A DNA stretch of 40,458 bases. It comes from a virus. How positions within the stretch are numbered: the first letter of the stretch is position 1; every line of letters begins with the position of its first letter. The notes beneath the pieces were generated by a model that was given only the letters and a program-made list of their open reading frames with translations, had not been told where the DNA came from and did not search any database. The DNA is taken from positions 1 through 40,458 of the IMG/VR virus record IMGVR_UViG_3300030419_002490; one strand, given 5' to 3'. Below are positions 25,042 through 33,195 of the stretch, in pieces. The translations under genes and the position numbers were made by a program.

Positions 25042-26847
25042 TTAACCGTTGAGATCAGTGCAGATCACAAGACCATACATATCAGGTCTAACCATCTTCT
25101 TAGCATAGCGAGTCATGACACCCTTGCGAGGCACGAAGTCTTCAATACCAAAGATAGTTGGAGTTACCTGAAGTGGGACATACGGCGCATATACATACCC
25201 GCTCTCAAGGAACGAGCCACCTTTACGTCCGACAAGAACAACGTTTCTTGGGAAGTAAGGGTCAACATATACGTCGAACTTCTTGCTCAATGATCCAACA
25301 TTAACTGCACCAACTGTTCCTTTATCGGAGTCAGCAGTTACGTTAGCACGGAATCCAGCAGTGAACTCAAGGATGTTAGCAACCTCTGGTGAACACACCA
25401 AGAAGTTAGCACCACCACGAAGTGTCTTTCTGTGGATTTGAGCGGAAACGTCGTTAATGGTTTCGATCAAAGTCTCATACCATTCGGAAACAGTTCCAGT
25501 GAAGTCAGCACCCATCAAGGACTCATTGGAAAGCCCTGCACCGATTGCTTTACCGTTTCTGCGGTCCAAGAATTTACCCGGACGACGTGACCAGTAAAGA
25601 GTATCTGCTGTAGCACCCTGAATAAGATCACCAAGGATTTCTCTATCGATTTCCAAAGCAATTTGCTCAGAGAGAATGCTTGTAAGCTCGACTTCCGCAT
25701 CAAGGTTGTGGTAAGCGTTGAGATCTTGCCCCAATTCTGGTGTCCACTTAGCCTTGAGCTTCTTGGTCATCGCTGTAACGCTGACGGAATCAACTTTGAT
25801 GTCGATCTCTGGAATTCCAGTTGAATCTTCAAGATCCCATTGAGCAGAAGCAGCAACTGCACCAATACCCTCGGCTCCGCTTCCAGCAGCAGGAGTTCCA
25901 TTGAAATTATCCGCCAATGGAATATCAAGCTGTGCGGTAGCCAGAGAGCCGCCTGCGAGCAATCCATACCCATTTGCGGCAGCACCAGCGTTTTCTTTTG
26001 TGAGAGTAATCAGGAGCACTCGGTTGGAAGAACCAGAGAACCTCGTCAAGCGGCGAACCTGCGTAAATGAACCAGAGAGGGCGGCTTCACCATCATAAAA
26101 TGTAACGGCAGAAAGAGCATCTCTGTTAATTGGAGAATTTGCTCCAAGATCCATTGTTCCAACAACAGCAACTGTTGATCCAGACTTGAAGTCTGGGTCG
26201 AAACGAAGAAGCTTATCAAACTCTTCTTGAGAGTAAGAGTTATCTGCGCCTGATCCACCGGGACCACCAGCAACTGCTTCTGAATGACCTGATTGGGCTC
26301 CACCAAACGTTCCAGAAGCAATAATGGTAAAGGTCGATGCTACGGTTCCAGTTGGACTGGAGTATCCAGTATTGAGCGCATAAGGACCAAGTTCCGCATT
26401 TACACCAGTAAGGTCAACACCACCTGTGATTTGCTGCCCTAAGCGACCGCCACCATAAACAGATGCATCTTCAGACTGAACAGTGTTTTTAAGCCCTAAG
26501 CGATTTGCATTATTATGGACAAAATCAAGGAAGAAAATAAGACCAGATGGAAGGCTCATTGGCTGAACCGACACAAGGTCATTTGCAATAAGTCCACCGA
26601 ATACACGACGAACAATTGGGAATGCAACTGCTGCAAAACCCTCAACATCACCACTAGACATGGTGGATGCCTCACGGAGAAGTTCTTTTGCTTGGTTTTC
26701 AAGCAAACGAGCCATTCCGTTCTTTTGGTTATCGCTACCTAACCCTTCAAGAAGTCCAGTCTTTTCCCACTTTGTGAGTAGGGCTGCACCTTCTTTCTGG
26801 AGATCACGGTTAACGATACCTTCTGTTAATTTATCTAAAACTGACAT
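25042..26847 (-). CDS. 23: Major capsid protein gp23
   Basis: A 601-aa precursor (T4 gp23 is 521 aa). The N-terminal propeptide ends at LLRE/AST (E59/A60), matching the gp21 protease rule (L/I)-x-E. Downstream are AFPIVRRVFGGLIANDLVSVQPMS and FFLDF, then VKAKWTPELGQDLNAYHN-like (KKLKAKWTPELGQDL), ILGDLIQGA and GANFLVCSPEVANILE, and a C-terminal part with DVYVDPYFPRN. Residues 155-300 are Gly/Ser/Ala-rich and hold the extra length. It has an AGGAG SD and lies directly after the scaffold gene, as in T4. Confidence 0.95.
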   Translation of the reverse strand: MSVLDKLTEGIVNRDLQKEGAALLTKWEKTGLLEGLGSDNQKNGMARLLENQAKELLREASTMSSGDVEGFAAVAFPIVRRVFGGLIANDLVSVQPMSLPSGLIFFLDFVHNNANRLGLKNTVQSEDASVYGGGRLGQQITGGVDLTGVNAELGPYALNTGYSSPTGTVASTFTIIASGTFGGAQSGHSEAVAGGPGGSGADNSYSQEEFDKLLRFDPDFKSGSTVAVVGTMDLGANSPINRDALSAVTFYDGEAALSGSFTQVRRLTRFSGSSNRVLLITLTKENAGAAANGYGLLAGGSLATAQLDIPLADNFNGTPAAGSGAEGIGAVAASAQWDLEDSTGIPEIDIKVDSVSVTAMTKKLKAKWTPELGQDLNAYHNLDAEVELTSILSEQIALEIDREILGDLIQGATADTLYWSRRPGKFLDRRNGKAIGAGLSNESLMGADFTGTVSEWYETLIETINDVSAQIHRKTLRGGANFLVCSPEVANILEFTAGFRANVTADSDKGTVGAVNVGSLSKKFDVYVDPYFPRNVVLVGRKGGSFLESGYVYAPYVPLQVTPTIFGIEDFVPRKGVMTRYAKKMVRPDMYGLVICTDLNG

Positions 26848-26892
26848 TTTTAATATCTCCTATTAATTTAAAAATAAAATTTGTAAGCAAAA

Positions 26893-27891
26893 CTAATTTA
26901 AGCCTGCTAATCTTTTCATCCTATCCAAACGGGGATCAGCTTGTGGCTTCTCGTCCGTATGAGATACGAGTGTTGAAGAGCGTCTTGCGACTGCTTCGGT
27001 TAGTGAATTTGGAGTTGAAGTTTTTGTTTTTGCTTCTCCTCCCACTGTCCCTTGAAGAGTTTCGTAGATAACCTTCGCTTCTTCAACGGTAACGGCTTTT
27101 GAAATAGCTTCGACAATTTTATCTTTTTGTCGCCCATTCAGTGAGTTGCTGGTTAAAGCCTTGTTTGAGTATAACAATCGTGCATTTTGAACACCCATTT
27201 CATCGAGTGATTCTTTTAAACTTACAATTGCATGCTCATATTTTGTGTTAGTGTCCTTTAAGACATCAAATGATTTTTGCAAAGTAGAAACAGCTTCTTT
27301 CAATTCTTCTTTTTCTTCATCGATTGTTTCTTCTTCGTCTTCGTCTAAATGTGCAGCGGCTGCTTCAGCCTCTAATTCTACCTCGGCTGGGTTTGGATCA
27401 TCCTCAAGCCATCCTGATTTTTGTGGCTCAAGGTCAACTGTAACTTTCTCGCCTAGCAGAGAATTAATGACCTCTTTAAGATCTTCTTCATCAATATCAA
27501 TTTCTTCTTCAAGCGCTTCGGGGTCAAAGCCCAAATCTGCTTCAATATCATTTGCAATTTCGTCCCTATTACGCATCTCGGAGCCCTCTGGTTCTTCTGC
27601 ATCATCTGCTTCGATTTTCTTTGCAAGTGCCGTGAGGTCCAAACTAACTACGTCATTATCGTTATTAGTAACAGAAGAAGGTAGGTCATTAACAACAGAA
27701 GTTGTTGATGGCTCAATAGCGGCGGTAGTTTGTGCCCCCATTGCCATGGCTTCTTCTTCGGATAAAAGCTTATCAATGGTATCTTTGATTTCGTTGGAAT
27801 ATTTCTCAATAACCAAGGTTTCTGCGTTCTTGATTGCCGCTTCTTTGAGGGCATTCGCATCAATAATTGCTTGTTTTAGCATATCAGACAT
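26893..27891 (-). CDS. 22: Prohead core scaffold protein gp22
   Basis: A 332-aa, strongly acidic, helical protein that forms the assembly core before being cut up by gp21. The middle (about 95-200) is an Asp/Glu-rich stretch, followed by coiled coil (KEAVSTLQKSFDVLKDT) and LNGRQKDKIVEAISKAVTVEEAKVIYETL, the conserved scaffold segment. The C-terminus PRLDRMKRLAGLN is the characteristic capsid-interacting tail of T4-type scaffolds. It has an AGGAG SD, and its position upstream of gp23 is as in T4. Confidence 0.88.
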   Translation of the reverse strand: MSDMLKQAIIDANALKEAAIKNAETLVIEKYSNEIKDTIDKLLSEEEAMAMGAQTTAAIEPSTTSVVNDLPSSVTNNDNDVVSLDLTALAKKIEADDAEEPEGSEMRNRDEIANDIEADLGFDPEALEEEIDIDEEDLKEVINSLLGEKVTVDLEPQKSGWLEDDPNPAEVELEAEAAAAHLDEDEEETIDEEKEELKEAVSTLQKSFDVLKDTNTKYEHAIVSLKESLDEMGVQNARLLYSNKALTSNSLNGRQKDKIVEAISKAVTVEEAKVIYETLQGTVGGEAKTKTSTPNSLTEAVARRSSTLVSHTDEKPQADPRLDRMKRLAGLN

Positions 27892-27913
27892 GTTTTGTTT
27901 CTCCTGCTATCTG

Positions 27914-27920
27914 TAAATAG
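27914..27920 (-). promoter_or_regulatory. CTATTTA element before gp22
   Basis: The minus strand reads GTCTCTATTTACAGATAG, 22 bases upstream of the gp22 ATG, in an 84-base AT-rich gap after the 86-aa gene. It shares its core with the elements before gp13, gp18 and gp19. Confidence 0.38.
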
Positions 27921-27975
27921 AGACATTTTATCAGTTATAATTAGTATATTAAAAGGCTAAAACACCAAAAAAACG

Positions 27976-28236
27976 CTAAAAGATGACCAGATTGCCGTCT
28001 TCATCCCAACACATGCCAGAATTACCTTGTGCATATGATACAATTGTGTCTAGATAAAATCTCATTTCACCAGCATTCATTACGCCAGTTTCGATTTTAT
28101 TGAGGCACCATTTTATCACTGTATTGATCATAAAGGCTTTTTCGGCATAGAATATATTACCTTCTCGACGAAAAGTAGGGTCGATATTAGATACTAATTC
28201 AAGGATATCTTTTGTAGTTTTAATTGGCTTGTTCAT
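27976..28236 (-). CDS. Small protein between fibre and scaffold genes, unknown
   Basis: An 86-aa protein (MNKPIKTTKDILELVSNIDP...), alpha-helical, ending GMCWDEDGNLVIF. I do not recognise it. The ATG at 28236 lies five bases downstream of the T-run of the fibre terminator, and I see no SD, so translation at this start is doubtful; an internal ATG at codon 36 (FMINTVIKWC) is an alternative. Conserved-looking composition and lack of alternative frames support it being a gene. Confidence 0.6.
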   Translation of the reverse strand: MNKPIKTTKDILELVSNIDPTFRREGNIFYAEKAFMINTVIKWCLNKIETGVMNAGEMRFYLDTIVSYAQGNSGMCWDEDGNLVIF

Positions 28237-28241
28237 AAAAT

Positions 28242-28277
28242 AAAAAAGGACTTGAGGGTCCGAAAACCCCCAAGCCC
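28242..28277 (-). terminator. Rho-independent terminator after the fibre gene
   Basis: On the minus strand a 12-bp stem (GGGCTTGGGGGT / ACCCTCAAGTCC, two G-U pairs) with a 6-base loop is followed by TTTTTT. It lies 10 bases after the fibre stop. Confidence 0.9.
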
Positions 28278-28287
28278 AGTCTAAGAA

Positions 28288-31281
28288 TTACTTCTTAAGG
28301 TTTGAGATAACTTTCTTCAAGTCTTCGATCTGAACCTGTTGAGCCTTTACAGCCTCAACGAGAACAGAAGTAAGTCTTGAGTAGTCAACCCCCTGAACTC
28401 CATCTTCAGCAGTGTGAACTGCTTTTGGAAGAACAGATTGAACGTCTTGAGCGATGAAACCGAAGTCTCTTTCACCGGAATCTTTCCAAGTGAACTCAAC
28501 ACCTTCAAGGGACATAACAGTATCAAGAGCGGTGTTGCTCATAGAAGCAACATCTTGCTTGAGGCTTTCGTCCGAGTAAGTAACGAATGCAGCAGCACGG
28601 ATCTTGTTTTTGTTGTTTGCTCCAGTAGGAACGTCAATAGCATACTCACTAGTAGCGTCTCCACCAATAGAAACAATTGTGTTTCCATCTGAGCCGTTGA
28701 GTTGCAGCAAGTTTGTGTCCTTGTCGTATGACATGAACTCATTTGCTGCGGCACCGTGAGCCTTGAAGTTGGCACCAGACCCATCAGAACCAGCAGTGAG
28801 TCCTCCGTCCATCTGGATCACACCTGCGTTGGAGATAGAAAGTCCCGAGGAACCATACCCACCACCGAAAGTTGCGCCTTCGTCAACAGTCAGGCTATTG
28901 TTGGCTTGGATTGCACCAGCAGAACTGATAGTTACGCCAGTTGATCCATAGCCACCACCGACAGTCATGGCAGCGTTGAATCCGCCGTTTCCACTTCCAT
29001 CGAAAGAGATAACAGCATTTCCAGCATTGTCAGCTAGGTTGTTGCCATCAACTTGAACATTTCCGTGGAATTGAACATTGCGATTAGCAGAGTTAAGTGT
29101 CATATTTGGTGTAGTTCCAACAGTAGAACCAAGACCAAGCAACAACTTGTCTGCTGAGTCATCAAGACCCATATAGAAATCCTGTGCATTGCCGTCGAAA
29201 ACAAGCTTAGTGTCTTCTGCGCCTGCATCACCGATGGTGAGGGATGGAGTAGAGCCAGCAATTACAACACCTGCTGCTGGAGCATGGATGCGAAGTTGGT
29301 CAGTCCCATCCTCATCATACTCAATTCCAGCATCTCCACTAGCACCAAACTCAAGCTTGATGTCATCACCAAACCTCATGTTTGCACCAGCATAGAGAAG
29401 AACGTCGTTTCCATCTTCGTCATATTCGAAAGATGCATCCTGACCAGTTCCAAAGCAAAGTTTTTTATCGTCAGCAAGAGTAACATCTCCACCGGAAATC
29501 AAGAGTGAATCAGTTCCATCCTCATCATACTCTAATTTTACATCCTGATCAGAGCCAAAGATAACACCTTTATCGTCAGCGACATAAACATCACCAAGCT
29601 CTTTGGATGCGGAGCCAAGATCAGCACCACCAGAGGAGTCTGGAAGAAGTGCCGTATTAACGTTAACAGTTGTGAAAGTTGCAGCGGCGGCACTATTGGC
29701 ACCGATTACTGTTCCATCGATAGCACCACTGTCAACGTTGATGTTTGTGATTGCTTGACTGTTAGCATCAAGAGCGGCACCCAACTGATCGGCACGAAGG
29801 TCATCAATGTAAGCCACTCCGTCAAGGTAAAGGTCTTTGTATTCAGCACCAGAAGCACCAAGATCGACGTTGTTATCTCTTGATGGAACAATAGAGCCGT
29901 CCTTAACCAATATTTGAGACTCGTCTCCAATGGAGAAGTCAAGGGAGGAGCTAGCGTGGTTCCAAAGAACAGCAGCATGCCCAACAACTGTAGAGCCACC
30001 ACCGATTCTTAAACCACCGCCATCAGAGTTGGCAGAGGAAGCAGAAAGAGCGGAGACAATTAACTTGTCTTGAACTTCAAGAGTTAAATCAGATTGTGTA
30101 ACACTATTGATTGTAACAACATCAAGTTGATTTACCTGAATTGCAGAAGCAGTTAAGGCATTAAGATTGGAGATGTTAAAATTACCAGCATCAAGGCTCT
30201 GTCCAAGAGCGTCAATGTGTGCAGCACCGTTAACATAAAGATCTTTCCACTGCTTTGAAGAAGACCCGAGATCTCTTGCATTATCACTGCTTGGAACAAG
30301 GTCTGTATTGAACTGACCTGTAACAGAAACTGTATCAGAAGCAGCATCACCAAGGGTTACGTTTCCATCGAAAGAAACAGCTTGTTCAAAAGTGACGGCG
30401 GCACCTGCGAAGCGAAGCTCATCAGTCCCATCCTCATCATACTCGATTGTTGCGTCTTGACCATTACCGAATTGAATTTTCTTATCATCAGCGATGTAAA
30501 TATCACCAAGTTCGGCAGAAGTAGAACCAAGATCAGCCCCACCAGAAGAGTCTGGAACAAGTGCAGTGTTAACAGTAACAGTTGTAAATGTTGCAGCAGC
30601 AGCAGAGTTTGCACCAATTGGAGTTCCATCAATTGCACCGCCATCGATGTTAATGCTATCGAGAGCAGCACCTTCAATGAATTCAGCACGAGTCATCTTG
30701 CGAAGAGCAGTTGCTGAGTTGTCATAAACCACTACAAGGTCAGCATCTTGTGGTGTGCTTTCACCAGTCAAGTTATTGATATCAACACTAAGGACACCAG
30801 AAGAGTCCGAGAGACCAGTAGATGTTACGGTACCAGCCATTGCGCCAACAAGATCAGCGATTGATTCTTTCTTAGTTCCATTACCATCGTTTGCATCAAT
30901 AATAGCGATGCTATCATTTGCGACGTCAACAGCCGCAGCAGCAACACCATTAAGGTCAAGTGTAAAAGTAAGGTCATATTCGTCATCGTCGACACCGTGA
31001 GAGACGTCAGTCCAGTTAATGTCGACACCGCCATTGCCTTCAGCAAATTTAAGTTGAGCGCCACCAGAAATAGCAAGCTCTGTCCCATCACCATCTTCAA
31101 GTTTCCAAGCACCACCAACAACAAATTCTGTTCCGGCGCTGTCTTTCATGAAGAGTTGGGTTGTGCCAGCTTCGTTAGTCGAAGAACTAGCATAAAGTTG
31201 GACTTCTCCAGCTTTGTGTCCCGGTGCAGAACCGGTCACTTGGTCCATAATAAGTCCGAAATTACTCATTTGAGTAGCCAT
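28288..31281 (-). CDS. Tail fibre / receptor-binding protein with S74 intramolecular chaperone
   Basis: A 997-aa protein. Most of it is a repeat-built beta fibre: modules such as PDSSGGADLGS.S.ELGD.Y.ADDK and .EYDEDG.D.L (four copies), and GGGYGS.G..IS.AG.IQ (two copies). The C-terminal ~95 residues form the intramolecular chaperone (peptidase S74): YSDESLKQDV (near 902) with the Ser/Lys dyad, EFTWKDSGERDFGFIAQDVQSVLP, then a C-terminal coiled coil (VEAVKAQQVQIEDLKKVISNL). It trimerises the fibre and is then autocleaved. Its position inside the head cluster is unusual. It has a GGAGG SD and a structured leader. Confidence 0.88.
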   Translation of the reverse strand: MATQMSNFGLIMDQVTGSAPGHKAGEVQLYASSSTNEAGTTQLFMKDSAGTEFVVGGAWKLEDGDGTELAISGGAQLKFAEGNGGVDINWTDVSHGVDDDEYDLTFTLDLNGVAAAAVDVANDSIAIIDANDGNGTKKESIADLVGAMAGTVTSTGLSDSSGVLSVDINNLTGESTPQDADLVVVYDNSATALRKMTRAEFIEGAALDSINIDGGAIDGTPIGANSAAAATFTTVTVNTALVPDSSGGADLGSTSAELGDIYIADDKKIQFGNGQDATIEYDEDGTDELRFAGAAVTFEQAVSFDGNVTLGDAASDTVSVTGQFNTDLVPSSDNARDLGSSSKQWKDLYVNGAAHIDALGQSLDAGNFNISNLNALTASAIQVNQLDVVTINSVTQSDLTLEVQDKLIVSALSASSANSDGGGLRIGGGSTVVGHAAVLWNHASSSLDFSIGDESQILVKDGSIVPSRDNNVDLGASGAEYKDLYLDGVAYIDDLRADQLGAALDANSQAITNINVDSGAIDGTVIGANSAAAATFTTVNVNTALLPDSSGGADLGSASKELGDVYVADDKGVIFGSDQDVKLEYDEDGTDSLLISGGDVTLADDKKLCFGTGQDASFEYDEDGNDVLLYAGANMRFGDDIKLEFGASGDAGIEYDEDGTDQLRIHAPAAGVVIAGSTPSLTIGDAGAEDTKLVFDGNAQDFYMGLDDSADKLLLGLGSTVGTTPNMTLNSANRNVQFHGNVQVDGNNLADNAGNAVISFDGSGNGGFNAAMTVGGGYGSTGVTISSAGAIQANNSLTVDEGATFGGGYGSSGLSISNAGVIQMDGGLTAGSDGSGANFKAHGAAANEFMSYDKDTNLLQLNGSDGNTIVSIGGDATSEYAIDVPTGANNKNKIRAAAFVTYSDESLKQDVASMSNTALDTVMSLEGVEFTWKDSGERDFGFIAQDVQSVLPKAVHTAEDGVQGVDYSRLTSVLVEAVKAQQVQIEDLKKVISNLKK
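29490..29742 (-). repeat. Fibre internal repeat, copy B
   Basis: It encodes SGAIDGTVIGANSAAAATFTT... through LEYDEDGTDSL. It is a diverged copy of 30402-30654 at a constant offset of 912 bases (304 codons) with no visible indels. Confidence 0.75.
30402..30654 (-). repeat. Fibre internal repeat, copy A
   Basis: It encodes GGAIDGTPIGANSAAAATFTT... through IEYDEDGTDEL, with diverged copy B 912 bases to the left. The copies differ at many synonymous sites, so the duplication is old or selected at protein level. Confidence 0.75.
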
Positions 31282-31296
31282 AGTTATTATCCTCCA

Positions 31297-31349
31297 TCAT
31301 AGACCCCTATGTAAAAAAAGACGGTCGGAACCGCCTTTCAGGTCTATGA
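31297..31349 (-). promoter_or_regulatory. 9-bp inverted repeat enclosing the terminator upstream of the fibre gene
   Basis: Arms 31297-31305 and 31341-31349 are perfect reverse complements (TCATAGACC/GGTCTATGA). They enclose the terminator hairpin, and the downstream arm ends one base before the GGAGG SD of the fibre gene. The layout suggests alternative leader folds. Confidence 0.5.
31313..31335 (-). terminator. Rho-independent terminator / attenuator in the fibre leader
   Basis: On the minus strand GGCGGT-TCCG-ACCGTC (6 bp, one G-U) is followed by seven T. It lies 32 bases before the fibre ATG and 147 bases after the stop of the 168-aa gene. Confidence 0.8.
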
Positions 31350-31392
31350 AATTTAATTTTAAGTTAAAAGTTAGAATTACCCCGAAAGGAGT

Positions 31393-31426
31393 GAACTGCA
31401 ATCCCTTGCAGTTCGTATATAAGTAG
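31393..31426 (-). promoter_or_regulatory. Promoter-like CTACTTATATA and 9-bp hairpin in the 200-base gap before the fibre
   Basis: The gap 31282-31481 holds no ORF with an SD. CTACTTATATA (31426-31416) resembles the CTATTTAYTA elements elsewhere. It is followed at once by a perfect 9-bp hairpin (arms 31393-31401 and 31406-31414, loop GGGA) that would sit at the 5' end of a transcript begun there. The hairpin has no T-run, so it is not a simple terminator. Confidence 0.42.
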
Positions 31427-31481
31427 TTCTGAGATTGAAGTTTGGAAGGATTTTTTATAAAATATTTGTCGACTATTATTT

Positions 31482-31988
31482 TTACTTGTCCGTAATTCTC
31501 AAAGCTGATAATTCTCGAACAGTGACAGTGTTTGAGGCATTGGTTTGGTTGAATTGTATCACTACAGAAACAGTAACATCTACGTTTGTCTTTAAGGATA
31601 CATTCGTTTGAGTGCCTTGGGTCGATGCATTAGCAGCCAAGCCGAAGCCCGCTGAGTCTATCTTGCCGCTTGCACCGTCAGTAAGGCAAGACATGGCTAT
31701 GTTAGCATGGAAAGCTCCCGCACCGGCAGCAGAGGTTTCAGAAAGATCGATGAGGGTGTGAGTGTTCGTGCCATCAGAAATTCTAAATAAACAAGAAATA
31801 TTGGGAGTTCCTGCGGACGTAAAGCTCGCAACCATCCGAAGATCGAAGCGGTCGCCAGCAACAATGGTGTTGGCTGGAATCGTTATGCTGCCTGCGGTGT
31901 GAGCGGCTCCGGAATTTGAACCAACAGCGGATTGATGAGCGGTAATTCCATATATTCTTCTTGGTTCTGCTGGATTATATCTACCCAT
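31482..31988 (-). CDS. Small beta-rich probable virion protein
   Basis: A 168-aa protein rich in Ser/Thr/Ala/Asn with alternating beta pattern (GSITIPANTIVAGDRFDLRMVASF, TVSVVIQFNQTN), typical of decoration or fibre-tip jelly-roll domains. It has no signal peptide or membrane span. It has an AGGAG SD and lies between the 170-aa gene and the fibre leader, so an accessory fibre or head-decoration role is plausible but unproven. Confidence 0.62.
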   Translation of the reverse strand: MGRYNPAEPRRIYGITAHQSAVGSNSGAAHTAGSITIPANTIVAGDRFDLRMVASFTSAGTPNISCLFRISDGTNTHTLIDLSETSAAGAGAFHANIAMSCLTDGASGKIDSAGFGLAANASTQGTQTNVSLKTNVDVTVSVVIQFNQTNASNTVTVRELSALRITDK

Positions 31989-32003
31989 TTTTTAAATCTC
32001 CTA

Positions 32004-32516
32004 TTAAGATATTGTTTTTTGCCTAAAGTTTTCAACCGCATCGACATCGGTCAAGCCAGACCCAGTAAGGGCATACATATCATTTGGATGAACACTGGTT
32101 AATTCTGCTAAAACCTGAAAAGCTCCACCAGCTTGTCCAGAGGTGTTTGTTATGTATATCTCTTTGCATTTAACGTCAAATGTAACAGAGTCTTTTTTGT
32201 TATCCAAGCTAATGTAGTGCTTTCCGTTGAAAACATTTTCATTATAGTTGTGATCTGAAGCAGGATCATCGGAATCAGAAGAGGCGTGTAGATTGGCGTC
32301 ATTAAAATGCACCCATAATTCAACATCAGCCCTATTAATAACTGTCACGGATTTTGCAACTTGAGGGAAAAGAATTTGAACCTGTCTATTGTTATCAAGA
32401 GAGGTCGATCCCGTAATATAAGGGTGTCCAGATACTTGATATGCAGCGGCATTCCCTAAGCCTTGCCTATATCTATATTTTGAATCGTCTGATACGGTTC
32501 CAAATGCTTTAGTCAT
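32004..32516 (-). CDS. Small probable virion protein, unknown
   Basis: A 170-aa protein (MTKAFGTVSDDSKYRYRQGLG...) with beta-strand pattern (KSVTVINRADVELWVHFND, CKEIYITNTSGQAGGAFQVLAELT), again suggesting a decoration-like fold. It has an AGGAG SD that overlaps the bS21 stop. No family recognised. Confidence 0.6.
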   Translation of the reverse strand: MTKAFGTVSDDSKYRYRQGLGNAAAYQVSGHPYITGSTSLDNNRQVQILFPQVAKSVTVINRADVELWVHFNDANLHASSDSDDPASDHNYNENVFNGKHYISLDNKKDSVTFDVKCKEIYITNTSGQAGGAFQVLAELTSVHPNDMYALTGSGLTDVDAVENFRQKTIS

Positions 32517-32526
32517 AATTTAACTC

Positions 32527-32745
32527 CTAATCTTTAAATCTTGCTTCGTATTCTCTCTGGGCTTTTCTAGCAAGTCGTTTTGCCCTTTGTTTTTTAAGTC
32601 TCTTAATCTTTGAAGGCTTCTCATGAAACCTTCTGTCTCTAATCTCTTCAAGAACACCGGATCTTTTAACTTTCTTGTTAAATCTCTTTATCATTCTCTC
32701 TGGAGATTCATTTTGTCTTGGCTTAACCTCTACATTAACTGGCAT
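32527..32745 (-). CDS. rpsU: Ribosomal protein bS21 homologue
   Basis: A 72-aa very basic protein. VEVKPRQNESPERMIKRFNKKVKRSGVLEEIRDRRFHEKPS and the Lys/Arg-rich tail (KKQRAKRLARKAQREYEARF) follow bS21 along its whole length; E. coli S21 is 71 aa. bS21 sits near the anti-SD on the 30S subunit and helps initiation. Phage-borne S21 is known from marine phages, and such proteins can enter host ribosomes. It has an AGAGG SD and lies in the head operon between a core-like protein and two virion-like proteins, suggesting late expression. Confidence 0.93.
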   Translation of the reverse strand: MPVNVEVKPRQNESPERMIKRFNKKVKRSGVLEEIRDRRFHEKPSKIKRLKKQRAKRLARKAQREYEARFKD

Positions 32746-32753
32746 TTAATCCT

Positions 32754-33185
32754 CTACTTTTTCATTAACTGTTGCCAAAGTTTTTTATTTCCCAAAAGAG
32801 AATCTATTGCAACACCCGCATCATCTGGTTCTACCCCAGATAAAGGACCTTGACCTGCCGCTGCTTCTCCGGGGGTGCCACCTCTACCTAGTGGCGTAGT
32901 CCCCTCAAACAAATCAATGCCTTCAAGATTATATAGATCGCTATAAGAGCTTTTTCCAATAGTTTCCATCATCATTGCTCTTGCTTGACTGATTTTTTCA
33001 TTATTCTTTTCTTTAATATGCGCTGCGCTTATCTCATGATCTTCTTGTGCTGCAAGCTTTGGGGATTGTGGAGCTTGTTGCGCTTCTTGCATAACAGCAG
33101 TTATAACTTCTTTTAACAATCCTTCTTCCACAAGGACCTCTTTGATACTTTCTTTAATTAAGTTTTTAAATTTTTCAACTTTCAT
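32754..33185 (-). CDS. Small prohead-core-like protein
   Basis: A 143-aa protein. I chose the ATG at 33185 (AGAGG SD) over 33212. The N-terminus KVEKFKNLIKESIKEVLVEEG is an amphipathic helix with I-x-E sites suitable for gp21 cleavage, followed by charged helix, a Gly/Pro-rich part and a C-terminal helix (LLGNKKLWQQLMKK). Position next to gp21 recalls T4 core proteins gp67/gp68, which is inference only. Confidence 0.58.
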   Translation of the reverse strand: MKVEKFKNLIKESIKEVLVEEGLLKEVITAVMQEAQQAPQSPKLAAQEDHEISAAHIKEKNNEKISQARAMMMETIGKSSYSDLYNLEGIDLFEGTTPLGRGGTPGEAAAGQGPLSGVEPDDAGVAIDSLLGNKKLWQQLMKK

Positions 33186-33195
33186 TTTTGCCTCT

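Noticed and set aside
27245-27916. Long plus-strand ORF (223 aa) opposite the scaffold gene
   Set aside because: It is a Ser-rich antisense shadow of the acidic gp22 gene, with no SD or domain.
29490-30654. CRISPR or diversity-generating template/variable repeats in the fibre gene
   Set aside because: The repeats are in-frame diverged protein modules about 250 bases long with no spacers, and no reverse transcriptase gene is present.
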